Positions 51,158 to 62,789 are shown, counted from the first letter of the stretch. The stretch is DNA of 64,000 bases from Entoloma clypeatum (GCA_963565915.1 OY751487.1:2604001-2668000); one strand, 5' to 3'. Made by a program: numbers and translations. Notes: generated by a model not told the origin, from the sequence alone.

Positions 51158-51206
51158 GTGATGTAATCTAATCTAATCTAATCTACATGATGGAAAAGTT
51201 TCAACA
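51158..51206 (-). repeat. 3' LTR remnant of copia-B
   Basis: GTGATGTAATCTAATC... to GTTTCAACA, matching one end of the 311-bp LTR. The remaining ~260 bp are missing, and gypsy-II sequence adjoins directly. Confidence 0.85.
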
Positions 51207-53780
51207 ACTTTTTCTCTGACAAAGTGGAATCGCACGTCAATGTGCTTGGACCGCTTCTCAGTTACAGGATTGGATGCGATGAAGACGGAGCCATTGTTAT
51301 CTCCATAGATCGGGACTGATCTGATCTGCATTCCAAGTTCAGCAAGCATGCTTCTAAGCCATGTTACTGCGCGACTGCAATCTGATAGCGCCATGTACTC
51401 TGCTTCTGTGGAAGAGAGGGCAATGGTTTTTTGCGCCGATGAAACCCATGTTACTGCTCCAGACGCCAGCGATATGAAGTAACCAGTGGTGGATTTTCTG
51501 GTGTTTTCATCTGACGCCCAATCGGAGTCTGTAAATGTGTAGATTCCTTTCCCAGAATCACCATCATACATGATCGCATAATCTTTCATTGCCCTCCACC
51601 AGGCTAATGCGGCCTGCTTAAGTCTGTATAGGGCTTTGTATAGTCGGTACACAAAGTGTTCTTTCCCTTTAACTATGTAGCCCTCAGGCTGTCGCATGTA
51701 AATTACCTCACGGAGTGTTCCATAGAGGAAGGCTGATGAGACGTCCAGGAATGTCATGAACCACCCTTCAAGGGCTGTCAATGCCAGGATTAACCGGACA
51801 GTCTCATACCTCACTACCGGTGAGAAGATTTGATCAAAATCAATCCCTTCTACCTGTGAGAAGCCTTTTGCGACAAGGCGCACTTTCAAATGCCTGTCAG
51901 ATTTTTTGTTGTAAACCCATTTGTTCCTTAGAGCCTTCCTCCCTGCAGGTAGGGGTACTAGCTCCATGATCACCCCGCGGCTTTTGAGCATGTCTAGCTC
52001 TTTTCGTTCTGCCGCATACCAATCTTCTTTGTTTGGAAGAAGGTATATGTCTTTGTGTGACATTTCGATGATGCCTACTTGGATAGAGATTGCCTTCATT
52101 AGGAGATCGTTCATCCATGCCGTTTGACCACCTAATCTACGTCTTCAATCCATTTTTTCAAGATCAGAAGCAGGGGTGTCTTCCCCATAGATGCTACCTG
52201 GCATTCTCCGAACTCGTCGTTCCCTGATCGGTCGATCTGGTACTTGTTCAGGTTCCGGAGTGGGTACTCGTGGGTCGTCGTTGTGCTCGTTAGACGGCAA
52301 GTCATCATCTGATTCAGGGTGATCCTGTTCAGTAGGAACAGGGTCGTGAGGTGTTTTGTTATGACTGTCATTGTCATCATTTCCGGGGATGAGGTCCTCA
52401 AACTCATCAGCCGGTTCTGGGTTTTCCATTTCTGGATGGTTTTCTGGCAAAGGGTCAATGTGGCATCTAGGGTACTTGCTCTCATCAAAGATCGCTTTCC
52501 CACCCATGAAAATTGTATTGGTCTCAGGATCCATGAAACGGTATCCTTTGACCCCTGGTTTTGATCCGAGATAAATCATCAATTGAGATCTAGACTCCAG
52601 GGAATTTCTATGTTTTTCCTTTGGGATATACACATGCCTGACATCCGAAGACTCTGATGCTTGACATATCGAGGATCTCATTGGTCACCCTGAAGTAAGG
52701 GGTTTTCCATTCAAGACGCTGCATGGGGGTTCTGTTGTAGAGAAATGCTGCATGTTCCAAACAGAATTCCCACCACATAGGGGGTAAGCACGCGTCGAAG
52801 CGCAAGGCCTGAGATTTCTCCCACAGGGTTCGATTTGTCCGTTCTGCTCTACCGTTCTGCTGGTGCTGATATGGGAGCGTGACGTCAATCAGAACTCCAT
52901 GATCGGCAAGTACATCCTTGTATTCGTCAAACTCTCCACCTCCATCAACTCGCCATTCTTTAGGAGTGGCAGCGAACTGATTCTGGATCATCGCAAGAAA
53001 TTGTCGCAGTGCCGTGATGGCATCAGACTTCTTTCTAAGCAAGACAACCCAGACGTGGGATGAAAAATCGTCCAAAAATGTGAGGAAATATTTATATTTA
53101 TGGTATGATGCCATGGATATCTGTTTCAGATCGGAATGGATCAGATTAAAGGTTTTGGTTGCCCTTGTCATCAAATTGGGATATGACTGATTCAGCATTT
53201 TCCCTTTGAGGCAACCTGTGCAACTTTCCTGTGATTTCTCATGTACTAGTGTTTCAGGTACCCCTTTGGTACTGGTGGGAATCTTTCGGAGTGCTTGATC
53301 ATTTGGGTGACCAAGGCGCTTATGCCATGTTTCGACAGTGATTCCGCTCGAGATCACATGGATCTGGTCATAGCGTATTTCAGTGTCTAACCAGTAAATG
53401 GTTTGACCAAGGATGTGGGGCGAAAACTGGATTTTGTTCAGCCCTTTGGAGATGTTGATTTCTCCACAAGTCCTGTCTACTTTGTAACCATGGTTAAGGA
53501 AGATGCCTAGGGACAATAGGCGTGTGTCCATGTCCGGGATGTAGAACACCGGTCTGAGAAGATGGGTTTTAACTTCCCCATTTAGGGTGTGCCGTACTGG
53601 AACGGCCCCAACTCTGAGAATTTCCAGTTTTTTTCCTTTAGCTGCAGTTTGGACAAAACGCTTGACCGTGAGAGGTCTATAATATGCGAAGTCCTTAAAC
53701 TCATAGGTGAAGTGTAAAGAGGCGCCGGAATCTAAGATCCACTGCGCGCATTCTTTTTCCTTACAGTGTGTACAAGAGGC
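51207..53780 (-). pseudogene. copia-B pol (protease-integrase-RT-RNase H)
   Basis: From 5' to 3' on the minus strand: protease AQWILDSGASLHFTYEF (near 53730); GAG-pre-integrase TWHKRLGHPND and CTGCLKGKM; integrase core LIHSDLKQIS, FLDDFSSHVWV, VDGGGEF and HQQNGRAERTNRTL; reverse transcriptase KARLVAKGFSQ-type VRLVAKGFSQVEGIDFDQIF and SAFLYGTLREVIYMRQPEGY; and RNase H DSDWASDENTRKSTTGY with SSTEAEYMALSD. The part of the reverse transcriptase with the YVDD catalytic motif is deleted (joint near 51560-51600), and frames are broken near 52130 and 52680. It is clearly dead. Confidence 0.9.
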
Positions 53781-53787
53781 AAAATGT

Positions 53788-55230
53788 TTAATATATTATA
53801 TTATACGTCTGTTGAGAGGCATAATTAGCTTTCCGCATTTGGTAAGGTTTGAAAGAAGGGTTTGACAAACCGTCTAGTTCGATCTCATCCACAAACTCAT
53901 CTGGCCCCATCTGTTCTTGGTCTATGTCCGTCATCTGCAGTGATTGGTCTAACGGCGGAGTTACTCGACGCTGTTTAGTTGGCCTCTCGTCGATGTCTGG
54001 AATGATGGTGTCCAAGATACGAAGGTTTGACCCAGAGGGTCTGGCACCGATTTCTTGAGCGAGGTTTCTCTCACCTTCTCGTTCTTCTTCCACGCTGATG
54101 GCTTTCCGGAAGGAAGCCTGGTGTACTGAGAAGGAGGTGGGTTCATGCGTTGCAGGAGTGACTGCATTCTTTCCGACTCAGGCTGCGCGGTACTCGAAGT
54201 TTTCCCGCGGCCTGTTACAGTGGTAAAGGTAGGAGCATGACAAGGAGGGAGAGGACAAGGGGCAGATCGACGAGGGAGTTGCTCAATGGCTGGAGCAATA
54301 AACTCAATCATTTTCTTGGCGTGATCGGACTCATTGTCCGCGTTGTTGGCGCGCTTTTTCTGGTTGCGCCAGCATCCCTTTTCCTTCTTCTTTTCAGAAG
54401 CGGTACTTGGGTCGGTCGAGTTAGTTAGGCTGCTCGTCAACCTTGTTCCGCAAGGTACTCGGCGCTGTTTGCTTTTCCCATTTGGGGTCTTGCCCCTTTC
54501 GCTTAGTCCCGGAGATTTTCCGGGCCTGCTCGTTGGACGCCCGAGTAGACCCTATCGCATACTTGCGCCTGTACTCTGAAATGATGCTGTCTGTGATGGC
54601 CTGCCATGTGAAGTCATCAGCGTCATAGACCTGAAAGAGGGTGGTGGAGAGAGATGACCAAGTGTCAGGAATGGCACTTGCCAAGATCATAGCCTGCATC
54701 AGATCAGGCACAACGAATTTTGAGTCACTAAGGCGAGCAAAGAGTGACCCAAGGCGCTCGATCTCCGGCACAGGGTCCCGACCAGACAGTTTGAAAGAGG
54801 CTGCGGCTTTGAAATCACCAAATATGGTGGCGGGGGAGACCTTTGAATATGCGTCCTTCAATGATGTCCAGGCGTCTTTTGAGGACTTGGCGTCTTTGAT
54901 GTGCCTCTTGATCGCCTCGGAGACTTTGAGGTGCATGGAACCCAGAGCCATGTCATCATCCCTGATCCAAAGCTTCCTTTCCTTGTGGAAGGCGGGTTGG
55001 TCAATGGTAGTGGTGACCACTGGAGGTTGGGTAGCAGATGTAGAAGTGGCGGAGGCAGGGGTGGAGACCGTGACCGTAAAGTCGGCAATGTCAGGGTGCT
55101 CAATGTCGCCAGATACGATGCGCCAGACTCCTTGATGGAGGAGATAGGATTTCATTTTCTCGGCCCAACTCTGGTAGTCAATGCCGTCGAAGACGGTGAT
55201 GGAGTCGAGGGCAGAGCGAGAGGTAGACAT
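53788..55230 (-). pseudogene. copia-B gag with 4-bp insertion
   Basis: Starts MSTSRSALDSITVFDGIDYQ at 55230, as copia-A does. Copia-A reads CCTAACTCG where copia-B reads CCTAACTAACTCG (near 54418-54430), so the frame stops after KVDEQPN. The original frame resumes (NSTDPSTASEKKKEKG) and runs on past SLLQRMNPPPSQYTRLP-like sequence towards the protease. Confidence 0.88.
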
Positions 55231-55579
55231 TTTTAATGAGTCTAAAAGGAGTTTTCCCAATCAGTGATGTTCTTGATTTTAGAGAAAACAAATAAATGAT
55301 TCCTCATAACATATTCCCTTCAGGAATAGCGGTTGTGGGAAAAACCCTTTTTGTCAGAAGTGTATGAGGTATGATCAATGTTTCCTGTACTAAGTCAATC
55401 CCCTTAGGGACGCTTCATGACAGGTACTTGTCGTAATGACATTCCCAGGTTCATATGTGAAGAAGTATGACTCAGAACCTAGATCTTGCGATCGGTTCTC
55501 CTGTCAACCAGGGTAGAGTGGGCAGGTACTTGCTGTTGCCAGCGTTCCCAAGTCCCTCTGCTATCCGGGGCCCATAACC
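55231..55579 (-). other. copia-B leader
   Basis: 349 bp between the LTR and gag, matching the copia-A leader (38063-38161 plus 38702-38951) apart from its solo-LTR insertion. Nothing coding seen. Confidence 0.75.
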
Positions 55580-55890
55580 TGTTGAAGTTCCACCTGGGCG
55601 CTAGCCACAGGTGTACTGAGCAACACAGCTACAGTGTGGAAGTACTCTACTTAACTGTTCTAGCCACTTACATGGTTTGGGAGGGTGAGGCTGGTGAGAG
55701 CGGTTGAGGCTGATAAGAGCAATGGCGCTGGTTAAGAGTCAAGAGACAACTTGTTGATATTGACAGTTTCCTGGTCTTATATACTGTACTACTGTTTGTA
55801 CCAACCAAATAAGTATGTAATCGAAGATGTGTAAAGGTCATGTGATGTAATCTAATCTAATCTAATCTACGTGATGGAAAAGTTTCAACA
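55580..55890 (-). repeat. 5' LTR of copia-B
   Basis: 311 bp with TG...CA ends, followed in the sense direction by GGTTATGGGCCCCGG. Confidence 0.9.
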
Positions 55891-56094
55891 CTGGACCACT
55901 TCAATGACCTCCGCCGTACGTGCCTTTAACATCCTAAAAACCTCCCAATCACCTCCCGAGATATGTAGGCCATTCTCGGTGAAGCTAGGTGCCTCGATCA
56001 GGGCGCAGAGGAATGGTGTGAAAGGGATGAAGTTGAAGCGACTCACGTGATACATAACCTGACCCAGACTCGGAGTGTTTTTGTTTTCATTGCA
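55891..56094. other. Spacer between copia-B and the pogo-like element
   Basis: About 200 bp with no recognised feature. A short open frame on the minus strand has no family motif. It is not a continuation of gypsy-II. Confidence 0.4.
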
Positions 56095-56096
56095 TA

Positions 56097-56152
56097 CTAT
56101 CATCCACCCTAACTTCGGACGGGCTGTGCAGCCGTCCTCACTTCGGCGATAA
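56097..56152 (+). repeat. Left terminal inverted repeat of the pogo-like element
   Basis: Pairs with 59278-59332. Differences between the arms are mostly C/T. Confidence 0.8.
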
Positions 56153-56393
56153 GCTGCTAATAGCACAATCCCCTGATTTCAACAACTGATGCCAAAGCCC
56201 AATATATTCTATATCATATTAGTTCTGCGATCCAACATTGAAAGTTGTAGGAAAGGACCATAGGACAGAAATTTAGTGTTATCAGTCTAGCATCACCAGA
56301 TTTGGGAGTGTCACGCCCTTGCCGAACTGGCCATGTCAGAGTCTCAAAGACACGTCGCGTACAGGCTTCACGTCGCATTCACACAAACGTGCT

Positions 56394-59104
56394 ATGGCAC
56401 GGCAGTGCAGAAAGTGCAAATTGGATCCCACCTATGAGCTGCGTCTACAGGCTGCAATACAAGGCCTCTCTGATGGATCATATGACTCAATGCAACAGGC
56501 AGCTAATGCACATGAGGTATGTTGTAGTTATTACCTGTCAAATGATGTCGGTCATGATTTTCAGGTCAAATCTTCCACACTTTGTGACAGAATCAAAGGC
56601 CGACACAAGTCCATGTCTAAATACTCTCAGAGTCGACAAATCTTGAGTCCTGAGGAAGAAGCCATTCTCCTTGACTGGACATGTCTAAACTCGGCTGCAG
56701 CGACCCCCCTCCGCACCACTGACCTTCGCTCTCTTGCATCTGACATCTGTGAAACCATCCCCGGAGATAAATGGGCTCAGAACTTCCTTAAACCACATGC
56801 AAGTATATTGGTCACACACACTCCACGAAACCTTGATCCAAAATGTGCTCGGAACTTTAACAAGACTGTTATCACTGGCTATTTCAACCTGCATGGTGAC
56901 ATAGAGGAAAAATATGGTCCTATTCCTCCTGAACACCATTACAACATGGATGAAAAGGGCATTCAGATGGGTGGTGGCTGTAAAAATGATGGAATGAAGT
57001 ACATCTTTTCACGAGCACATACTGACTTCTATTGTCAACAGAGTGATAATCTTGAACTTGTTACAGTCATCGAGTGTGGAAATGCTGCTGGTACTATGCT
57101 TGTACCTCACTTCGTGCTCAAAGATGGCCCATTGCCTGATCCTAACGAGGATCCTCGGCTTCTTAAAACTGTGACTGGAATAATGTGAGTTCAAAATTTG
57201 GAACATATTCAAATATCAGCTCAAAGGAATGTACCAGGATTTCGACATCAGAATCAGGATGGACAGATCGAAAAATATGTCTAGATTGGTTTAAACAGGT
57301 TTTCATTCCCCAAGCAGAATCACGATGTATCAATAGTAAACCCATTGTGTTGATGGTTGATGGTCATGATTCACATGAAACGGATGTCATTAAAGAGGCT
57401 TGTTATGGTTGACGAACCCATGCGATGCTTAGGCAGAGAGGCTTAAGTAGCAAAGGCAGATACCAAGGTGATTGCTAGATCTGGGGAATACATGCAATGT
57501 ATTTACCCTATATATACTAGAAGGTCGAGTCATCTAGATGACTCTAGAGCGGTTCCGGTCTGACTCCAGAAGTGGACCCGGAGTAGGTGTCTATGGTAAC
57601 TGCTGCGGTGTGAGTCAGAGTATCTAAGTATAGTCCAATAAGTAACATGATGTCAAGGATGTGTGAGAGTAACCATCTAGATATGGTAATGATGACCATA
57701 CTGTAGTGAGTAAGTGGAGGCCGGGGCCCGAGTGATGTAAAAGTGAATAGTAAGCATGAAACCAATAGATAAGATGAAACTGGCCATTAATCAGATAAGG
57801 CCTCTATGTCTTGTATCTTGTCCGAGCGATCAATGCCATGGATAGCAAATCCATAACAAGGCTGCATATGAAGCGGGAATTATTATAATTGCCCTGCCTT
57901 CTAAAACAATGCACAAAATGCAGCCTCTCGATATTGGAGGTTTTTCAGTTCTCCAACGTAAATGGACAAGACACTGTCGTGACCGCCTTGCTGTGGGGGT
58001 CAAAGTAAACTGGTACAATGTGATACAGGAATACATGGACGTTCGCCATGTAATGACAGAGATTGTCATCAAGGCAGCATTTTGGAGAACCGGAATCTAC
58101 CCATTTAATCCAACATCTTCGCTGATCCCGACTTCGCACCAAGCCAGGCCTCTTTGTCTCTAGCTACTGCACATCTTCCACCATCCTTTCCAATTGATGC
58201 CCCATCTTCACCCATCTGAGTCGCCGAAGATCTTCCCAGAGAAGGACCATCGAGCCAAGTGGGTGACCTCACAGCCGAAAATGTAAATCACCAGATTAAT
58301 TTGAGCTCAGAGACACTGAATCCCTCTGCCGGGTCACATTCAATCCGACCACATTCATCTTCATGGGACCCCACCTATGCCTTCCATCCTTCAGTTGGAC
58401 CGTCCCATTCATATTCAAGACGATGCAGCAGAGACCAGTTGTACAAGGAGATTGATCACCTCCACTCTCAGAACGAGGAACTATTCGAGACTGTTGGAAA
58501 CATGCAAGGTCAGCTAAGCCAACTGAACACCCAATGCAAGATGGCCCATAGAAAGGTCGCACAACTCGCGGAACAACTTGCTAACAAGAAGAGTCAACCC
58601 CGAAAGTCAAAAAAAATTGAGGCTCGCTCTGTTGCAGCTCCACATCTCGCAGAACTGTTTCGACAGGAGCAAGCTGAACGACTTCAAAAGGAGCAAGACG
58701 AAAACTTGCGGCAGGCTCAAAAGAAGGCTGACAATGATGCACAAACAGCCCGAATCGAGCAGGATATCCCAAACCGTGTTTTTGACTGCCCCCTCGCCAC
58801 ATTTTTAAAACGAAAAAAAGATGATCTCATCACGCTTGCTGGCGCGCTTGGCCTATCGTGAGAAGGGACCTGCGAGGATCTCTGGCAGAGAATCATGGAA
58901 CATCCTGGGATCACATCCCAGTCCTTGGCAAATAACTCTCGTTTCGCTGCTCTTTTTACTGTGACGAAGCGTATGAGGCGTCCCGAGACAACACATATCC
59001 CATCTGGCTCTCCACCCAGCCCAAGCTTGGCAGTCTCACCTCCTTTCATTGTTCTTCCCCCGAATCTGCTGTCATTCCCCATGTCCACATCTGAATCAAC
59101 CTAG
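56394..59104 (+). pseudogene. pogo/DDE_1 transposase, broken
   Basis: ATG at 56394 gives MARQCRKCKLDPTYELRLQA with a Psq-type helix-turn-helix (QAAIQGLSDGSYDSMQQAA), then LSPEEEAILLDW and the DDE_1 nuclease: YNMDEKGIQMGG (first Asp), LMVDGHDSH (second Asp), PSKTMHKMQPLDIGGFSVLQ (third Asp). Introns are inferred at about 56518-56565 and 57183-57238. A charged coiled coil and a SAP-like end (LKRKKDDLITLAGALGLS, then GTCEDLWQRI) form the C-terminus, as in fungal pogo elements. Damage: solo LTR at 57401-57858, a frame change near 58145, TGA near 58218 and TGA at 58859-58861. Confidence 0.85.
57401..57858 (-). mobile_element. Solo LTR inside the transposase gene
   Basis: 458 bp, TGTTATGG...CCATAACA, with a 5-bp duplication AGGCT (57396-57400, 57859-57863). 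Without it the transposase frame reads on across the joint. It contains GTGATTGCTAGATCTGGGGAA-like sequence, close to the GTGATTGCTAAATCTAAGGAA of the gypsy copy 1 LTR, and a TATATATA box. It is therefore probably from a related self-primed gypsy family on the minus strand. Confidence 0.85.
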
Positions 59105-59277
59105 AGTAATTTTCATTTTGATTTATCACTAGAACTATCATATCATACATCATCAGCATAGTTTCACATAAATCTTATTCTTACTGTCAATAACTGTTGA
59201 CCAAACTCTTGCGACGGGGCCCTCAAATTGTTCCAGCAGGGCGCGAACTTTTCACGTTCAGGAGCCGTGACTGATGT

Positions 59278-59332
59278 GACATCTGAAGTGAGGACGGCTG
59301 CACAGCCCGTCTGAAGTTAGGGTGGACGATAG
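59278..59332 (-). repeat. Right terminal inverted repeat of the pogo-like element
   Basis: Reverse complement of 56097-56152 with a few transitions. It ends at GATAG before TA. Confidence 0.8.
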
Positions 59333-59335
59333 TAT

Positions 59336-59691
59336 TGTTGGACTGTAGTCCTGTATATATTATCACTTACATACACTTAACATCACATGACAGTCATTCA
59401 TTTATGTTGCCCATGGATCACTTCTGTAAGGGCTGTTGAATATTACACCACGCCAAGCAATTCACGGTCACGTTATATATATTACTTACATAATATTTCC
59501 TTTTTATACCATTCAACGTGCTCGTGCATTCCTCAGTCATTCTACCATTACCGACTGAGGTATGCATCCCGCTTTTACATACTCTTTTCCTTTTACTACT
59601 ATTACACTACATCTAGATTACGGTACAGGTTTGTACATTGATATTAGTCATTCTACCATTACCAACTGAGGTTACGGTTCAGTTTCTAACA
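59336..59691 (+). repeat. 5' LTR of copia-D
   Basis: About 356 bp from TGTTGGACTG to TTTCTAACA, followed by GGTTATGGG, the same post-LTR start as copia-A and copia-B. A unit containing CATTCTACCATTACC(A/G)ACTG occurs twice inside (near 59537 and 59649). The start is 1 bp after the TA of the pogo-like element. Boundaries are set by TG...CA ends only. Confidence 0.65.
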
Positions 59692-59840
59692 GGTTATGGG
59701 CTTAATTGGACCCTGAACATCAATCCTGTCGATCCTCCCTACAACCACCACACTATCTTAATAACATCGCCTAATCACCAAAACCGCAATGATCTTGAAA
59801 TCGCCCACGTTCTTTCACAAACAACGCCACGACCAACATC

Positions 59841-60688
59841 ATGACAAAACCAGATGAGGATCCTACCCAAGGACCCTCCATCCCACCCATCGCTTCTGAC
59901 CTCACATCACCATCTGTCACCATTCGCCGCATTACCAATACCAGTGCTTGGGACAACCATTCCAAGCTCGATCGCACCGCAAGCAACTGGACCATGTGGA
60001 GCCAGAATGCTCTTCTCGTAATGCAAATGTGCGGCCTTGACCTCTACCTCACTGGTGAAGTTCCAAACCCTGACCCTTTCCTCGAACTGTGCGCACATGC
60101 CAATTGGCGTACCAATGACACTGCCGTCCATGTGTTTCTTATGTCAAAATGCTCGGCTACAGATCTTCCACTCATCAAACCCTGCAAAACCGCACTCAGC
60201 CTCTGGACAACCCTGCAATCAAGGCACCAGTGCCAAGGCACAGTGTCCCAAATCCAACTCATTCAAGAAGCCTTCTCCGTCGAATACTCCACGTCAATCT
60301 CCTTCTCTGAGACATCCAAACATCTTTGCGTGCTCAACAAGTGCATTTGGGCCATGGGCGCTCCAACACCCGAATCCTTTCTTGTCATCCTCATGGTCCA
60401 CGCACTCAAACCTGCAGATGTCCACTGCGTATGAGATGCCGCCATCAACGGCCTCGCATCTGCCACAACCTCCACTCCCTACACTGCTGCACATATATGT
60501 GCTCGCCTCGACATGGAGCAGCAAATCCGCCACCCAAGCGCTCACATCCCCCTGTCCGCACTTGGGAAAGCCTTAGCCACCAAATCTGATAACCCCCGTT
60601 CACCAACTATATGCGCTAACTGCAAGAAAACTGGCCACCTAGCCGACTTCTGTGTCCGGAAAGGTGGAGGAATGGCTGGGAGGAGTGT
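59841..60688 (+). pseudogene. copia-D gag, interrupted
   Basis: Begins MTKPDEDPTQGPSIPPIASD and has a UBN2-type copia Gag region (ASNWTMWSQNALLVMQMCGL, ALSLWTTLQSRHQCQGT) and a CCHC knuckle CANCKKTGHLADFC near the end. A TGA at 60433-60435 breaks it, and gypsy copy 3 interrupts it right after the zinc knuckle. Confidence 0.85.
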
Positions 60689-61089
60689 TGTTACGGACTC
60701 TACGGTATGAGGACCACATCATATCTTTTACCTATCATCCGAACGCGGCGCCCTCTTACAAACTTACTATGTCTAATGTCTACTTTCGCAACCTTAGATT
60801 CCCAGTCTGACTCACTACCTTACTTCGTCATCCCCTTTAGTATACTTCACTCCTGTGCTGACTCACTTTCCGCAGTCAGCTTACTCACTGTACATAGCCT
60901 TCCGCAGTTGCCTTACTCATGCGCACCGCCTTCCACAGTACTGACTCATCTGCTATTGCCTATAGTCAGTACCTATATAAACCCTCTGTAGCATAGTTAG
61001 ATTCCTTAGATTTAGCAATCACATTGCTCTTCGCCTTTCCACTTCCTGCATACTCTGCCTGAACCTTGGAATGGTTTGTTAAGCATAAC
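60689..61089 (+). repeat. 5' LTR of gypsy copy 3
   Basis: 401 bp, TGTTACGGACTC...GCATAACA, diverged from the copy 2 LTR mainly in U3. TATA box TATATAAA and AGATTTAGCAA are kept. The primer site after it reads TTGCTGAATCT, one mismatch from the other copies. Confidence 0.88.
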
Positions 61090-61881
61090 AAGTTGCTGAA
61101 TCTCATTAGGTTCGCCCAGAGCAAAGAGAGCAACTACCAGACGAGTCAAGACATTGCGCTTCTTTGAAGACTTCACCAGTAACCCATTCAGCATGCCAGA
61201 AGCCCAACAGGAGGAGCTAAGTCCTTGAGACAGTATCGATTTTATGCTCATCCAGCAGTACATCGAATCGGAGATCCGTCGCATCCTACAGCAGGTGCTT
61301 GACAAAGAACTAGACAACGACGAGCATCGCCCCCACGGCGAGATAGCAGAGAGCATCCATCTTGCTCAGCAACACCAGATCGTGCATTACAACGCCCGAC
61401 AGAACGAACTCAAAAGCTTTTGTGTTCATGAAGGACCTCAGACAGGTCGGATCACAGAGATCAGAGAGTTTATCGGTGTCCAGACAACCGTTATCAGAAG
61501 ATTGATTAGGACGCTCACATCGAGACGTCCCAGAGCCACATCATCATGTCTTACTCGAAGCAGCAGATCTACGCCCACTTCACCACCGAAGAACAACAGA
61601 CCAAGTACAACCGTTGGGCACGAAACGAGAGACTTGACCCCTTCTCGCGACCAACAGATGCGCAGGAACAGAGATTCCTTAGAGATTTACAGAGGAAATA
61701 CTCTGAACATTTTGCCACTGATTCCGCCGACGAGTCCCCTGATGAATTTACTTTTGACTCTGCACAGTCAGATATTGAACAGACGCCTAGAACAGGGACT
61801 CATTTTCAATCCTTACCTGTATCCCAAACCCCATCTTCATCCCAACAACTTGACCCCTCTTTTTCTCCGTAGACTCTAGAC

Positions 61882-62748
61882 ATGGTAGAAGCTCCGGCAG
61901 TACAAACAATGGATACATCCAAGATCATCAAGGATCCTGGGATGTTCAAGGACAGACACACCTTTGACGAGTGGTGGAAAGCCACCAAACTATACATCAG
62001 GTTCCAAAAGAGCCTCACAGATGATCAGAAGATTCTTGCGGTACTATCCCGCATGATGGAAGGGTCCGGCAGGCACTGGGCCAGTAACAAGTTAGATGCT
62101 CTTGCTGTTGACAACAAGAACATCACCTGGCTAGGTTTCTCTGATGATATCGCCACACAATTCTCCATCGCCAACAAATCGGTTGCTGCCAAGGTGAGAC
62201 TCGAAGTCCTGAGACAAGAGAAACGCACCATCAACAAATTCTTGGACGAATTCGAAGAGCTCTTGAAGCTGTCAAACCTTGGTGAAGAAACTGGGAAATA
62301 CATCCTAGAGAAGAACATCAACTGCAGAATCTCTGAACAAGTGGCTAGTGATGGCAAGACATACTCCGAGTACGCAAAAGAGATCCAAAACAAGGGACAA
62401 CAGATGGAAGGACATGCACTGGTCATCCGAGGTGGCGGCGACATGCACACTGGATCGGGTACCACTTATGGTGGTCAGGGCAAGGCCATGGAGATTGACA
62501 AAGCAGGAGTAGCCCATTGCTACAACTGTCAACGCTTTGGTCACCTGGCTAAAGACTGTAGCGCTCCAAAGAAGAAAGATGGTTGCAAGTGTTTCAACTG
62601 CGACCAAGAAGGCCATATTGCGCGCAACTGCCACAAGCTGAAGAAGAACTCCGGAAGGGTTAGGAAGGTGTCTGAGGAAGATGCTGAGAATGATGAAACC
62701 ACAATCTTAGAAGCTGACGAGAAGGATTTTCCCAAAGGGTCTGATTAA
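61882..62748 (+). CDS. gypsy gag, copy 3
   Basis: 288 codons still open, [20 protein letters not shown], with both zinc knuckles ([28 protein letters not shown]). The gag frame also has an ATG upstream at 61546 (MSYSKQQIYAHFTTEEQQTK), where copies 1 and 2 have ACG, but TAG near 61870 ends that upstream frame before the gag ATG. The protein is probably not functional in the context of a dead element. Confidence 0.85.
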   Translation: MVEAPAVQTMDTSKIIKDPGMFKDRHTFDEWWKATKLYIRFQKSLTDDQKILAVLSRMMEGSGRHWASNKLDALAVDNKNITWLGFSDDIATQFSIANKSVAAKVRLEVLRQEKRTINKFLDEFEELLKLSNLGEETGKYILEKNINCRISEQVASDGKTYSEYAKEIQNKGQQMEGHALVIRGGGDMHTGSGTTYGGQGKAMEIDKAGVAHCYNCQRFGHLAKDCSAPKKKDGCKCFNCDQEGHIARNCHKLKKNSGRVRKVSEEDAENDETTILEADEKDFPKGSD

Positions 62749-62789
62749 ACGACGCTAAGTTGCGACCCTTATCTATTAAATGGACTTGC

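Larger units (their letters stand above)
51158..55890 (-). mobile_element. copia-B, Ty1/copia element with 3' LTR truncated
   Basis: A minus-strand copia element: 5' LTR 55580-55890, leader, gag (55230 downwards), protease near 53730, integrase, reverse transcriptase and RNase H, then a 49-bp LTR stub at 51158-51206 holding only one LTR end. It is close to copia-A in the shared part. It is inactivated by a 4-bp insertion in gag, an internal deletion in the reverse transcriptase and loss of most of the 3' LTR. Confidence 0.9.
56097..59332 (+). mobile_element. pogo-like DNA transposon with terminal inverted repeats
   Basis: Inverted ends of about 50 bp (CTATCATCCACCCTAACTTC on the left; CTATCGTCCACCCTAACTTC read from the right), sharing GACGGGCTGTGCAGCCGTCC. 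TA flanks both ends (56095-56096 and 59333-59334), the target duplication of Tc1/mariner/pogo elements. It contains one decayed DDE_1 transposase gene with a solo LTR inside it. Confidence 0.88.

Noticed and set aside
55891..56094. Right-hand remainder of gypsy-II after a copia-B insertion
   Set aside because: No integrase sequence continues here, so copia-B did not simply insert into gypsy-II.
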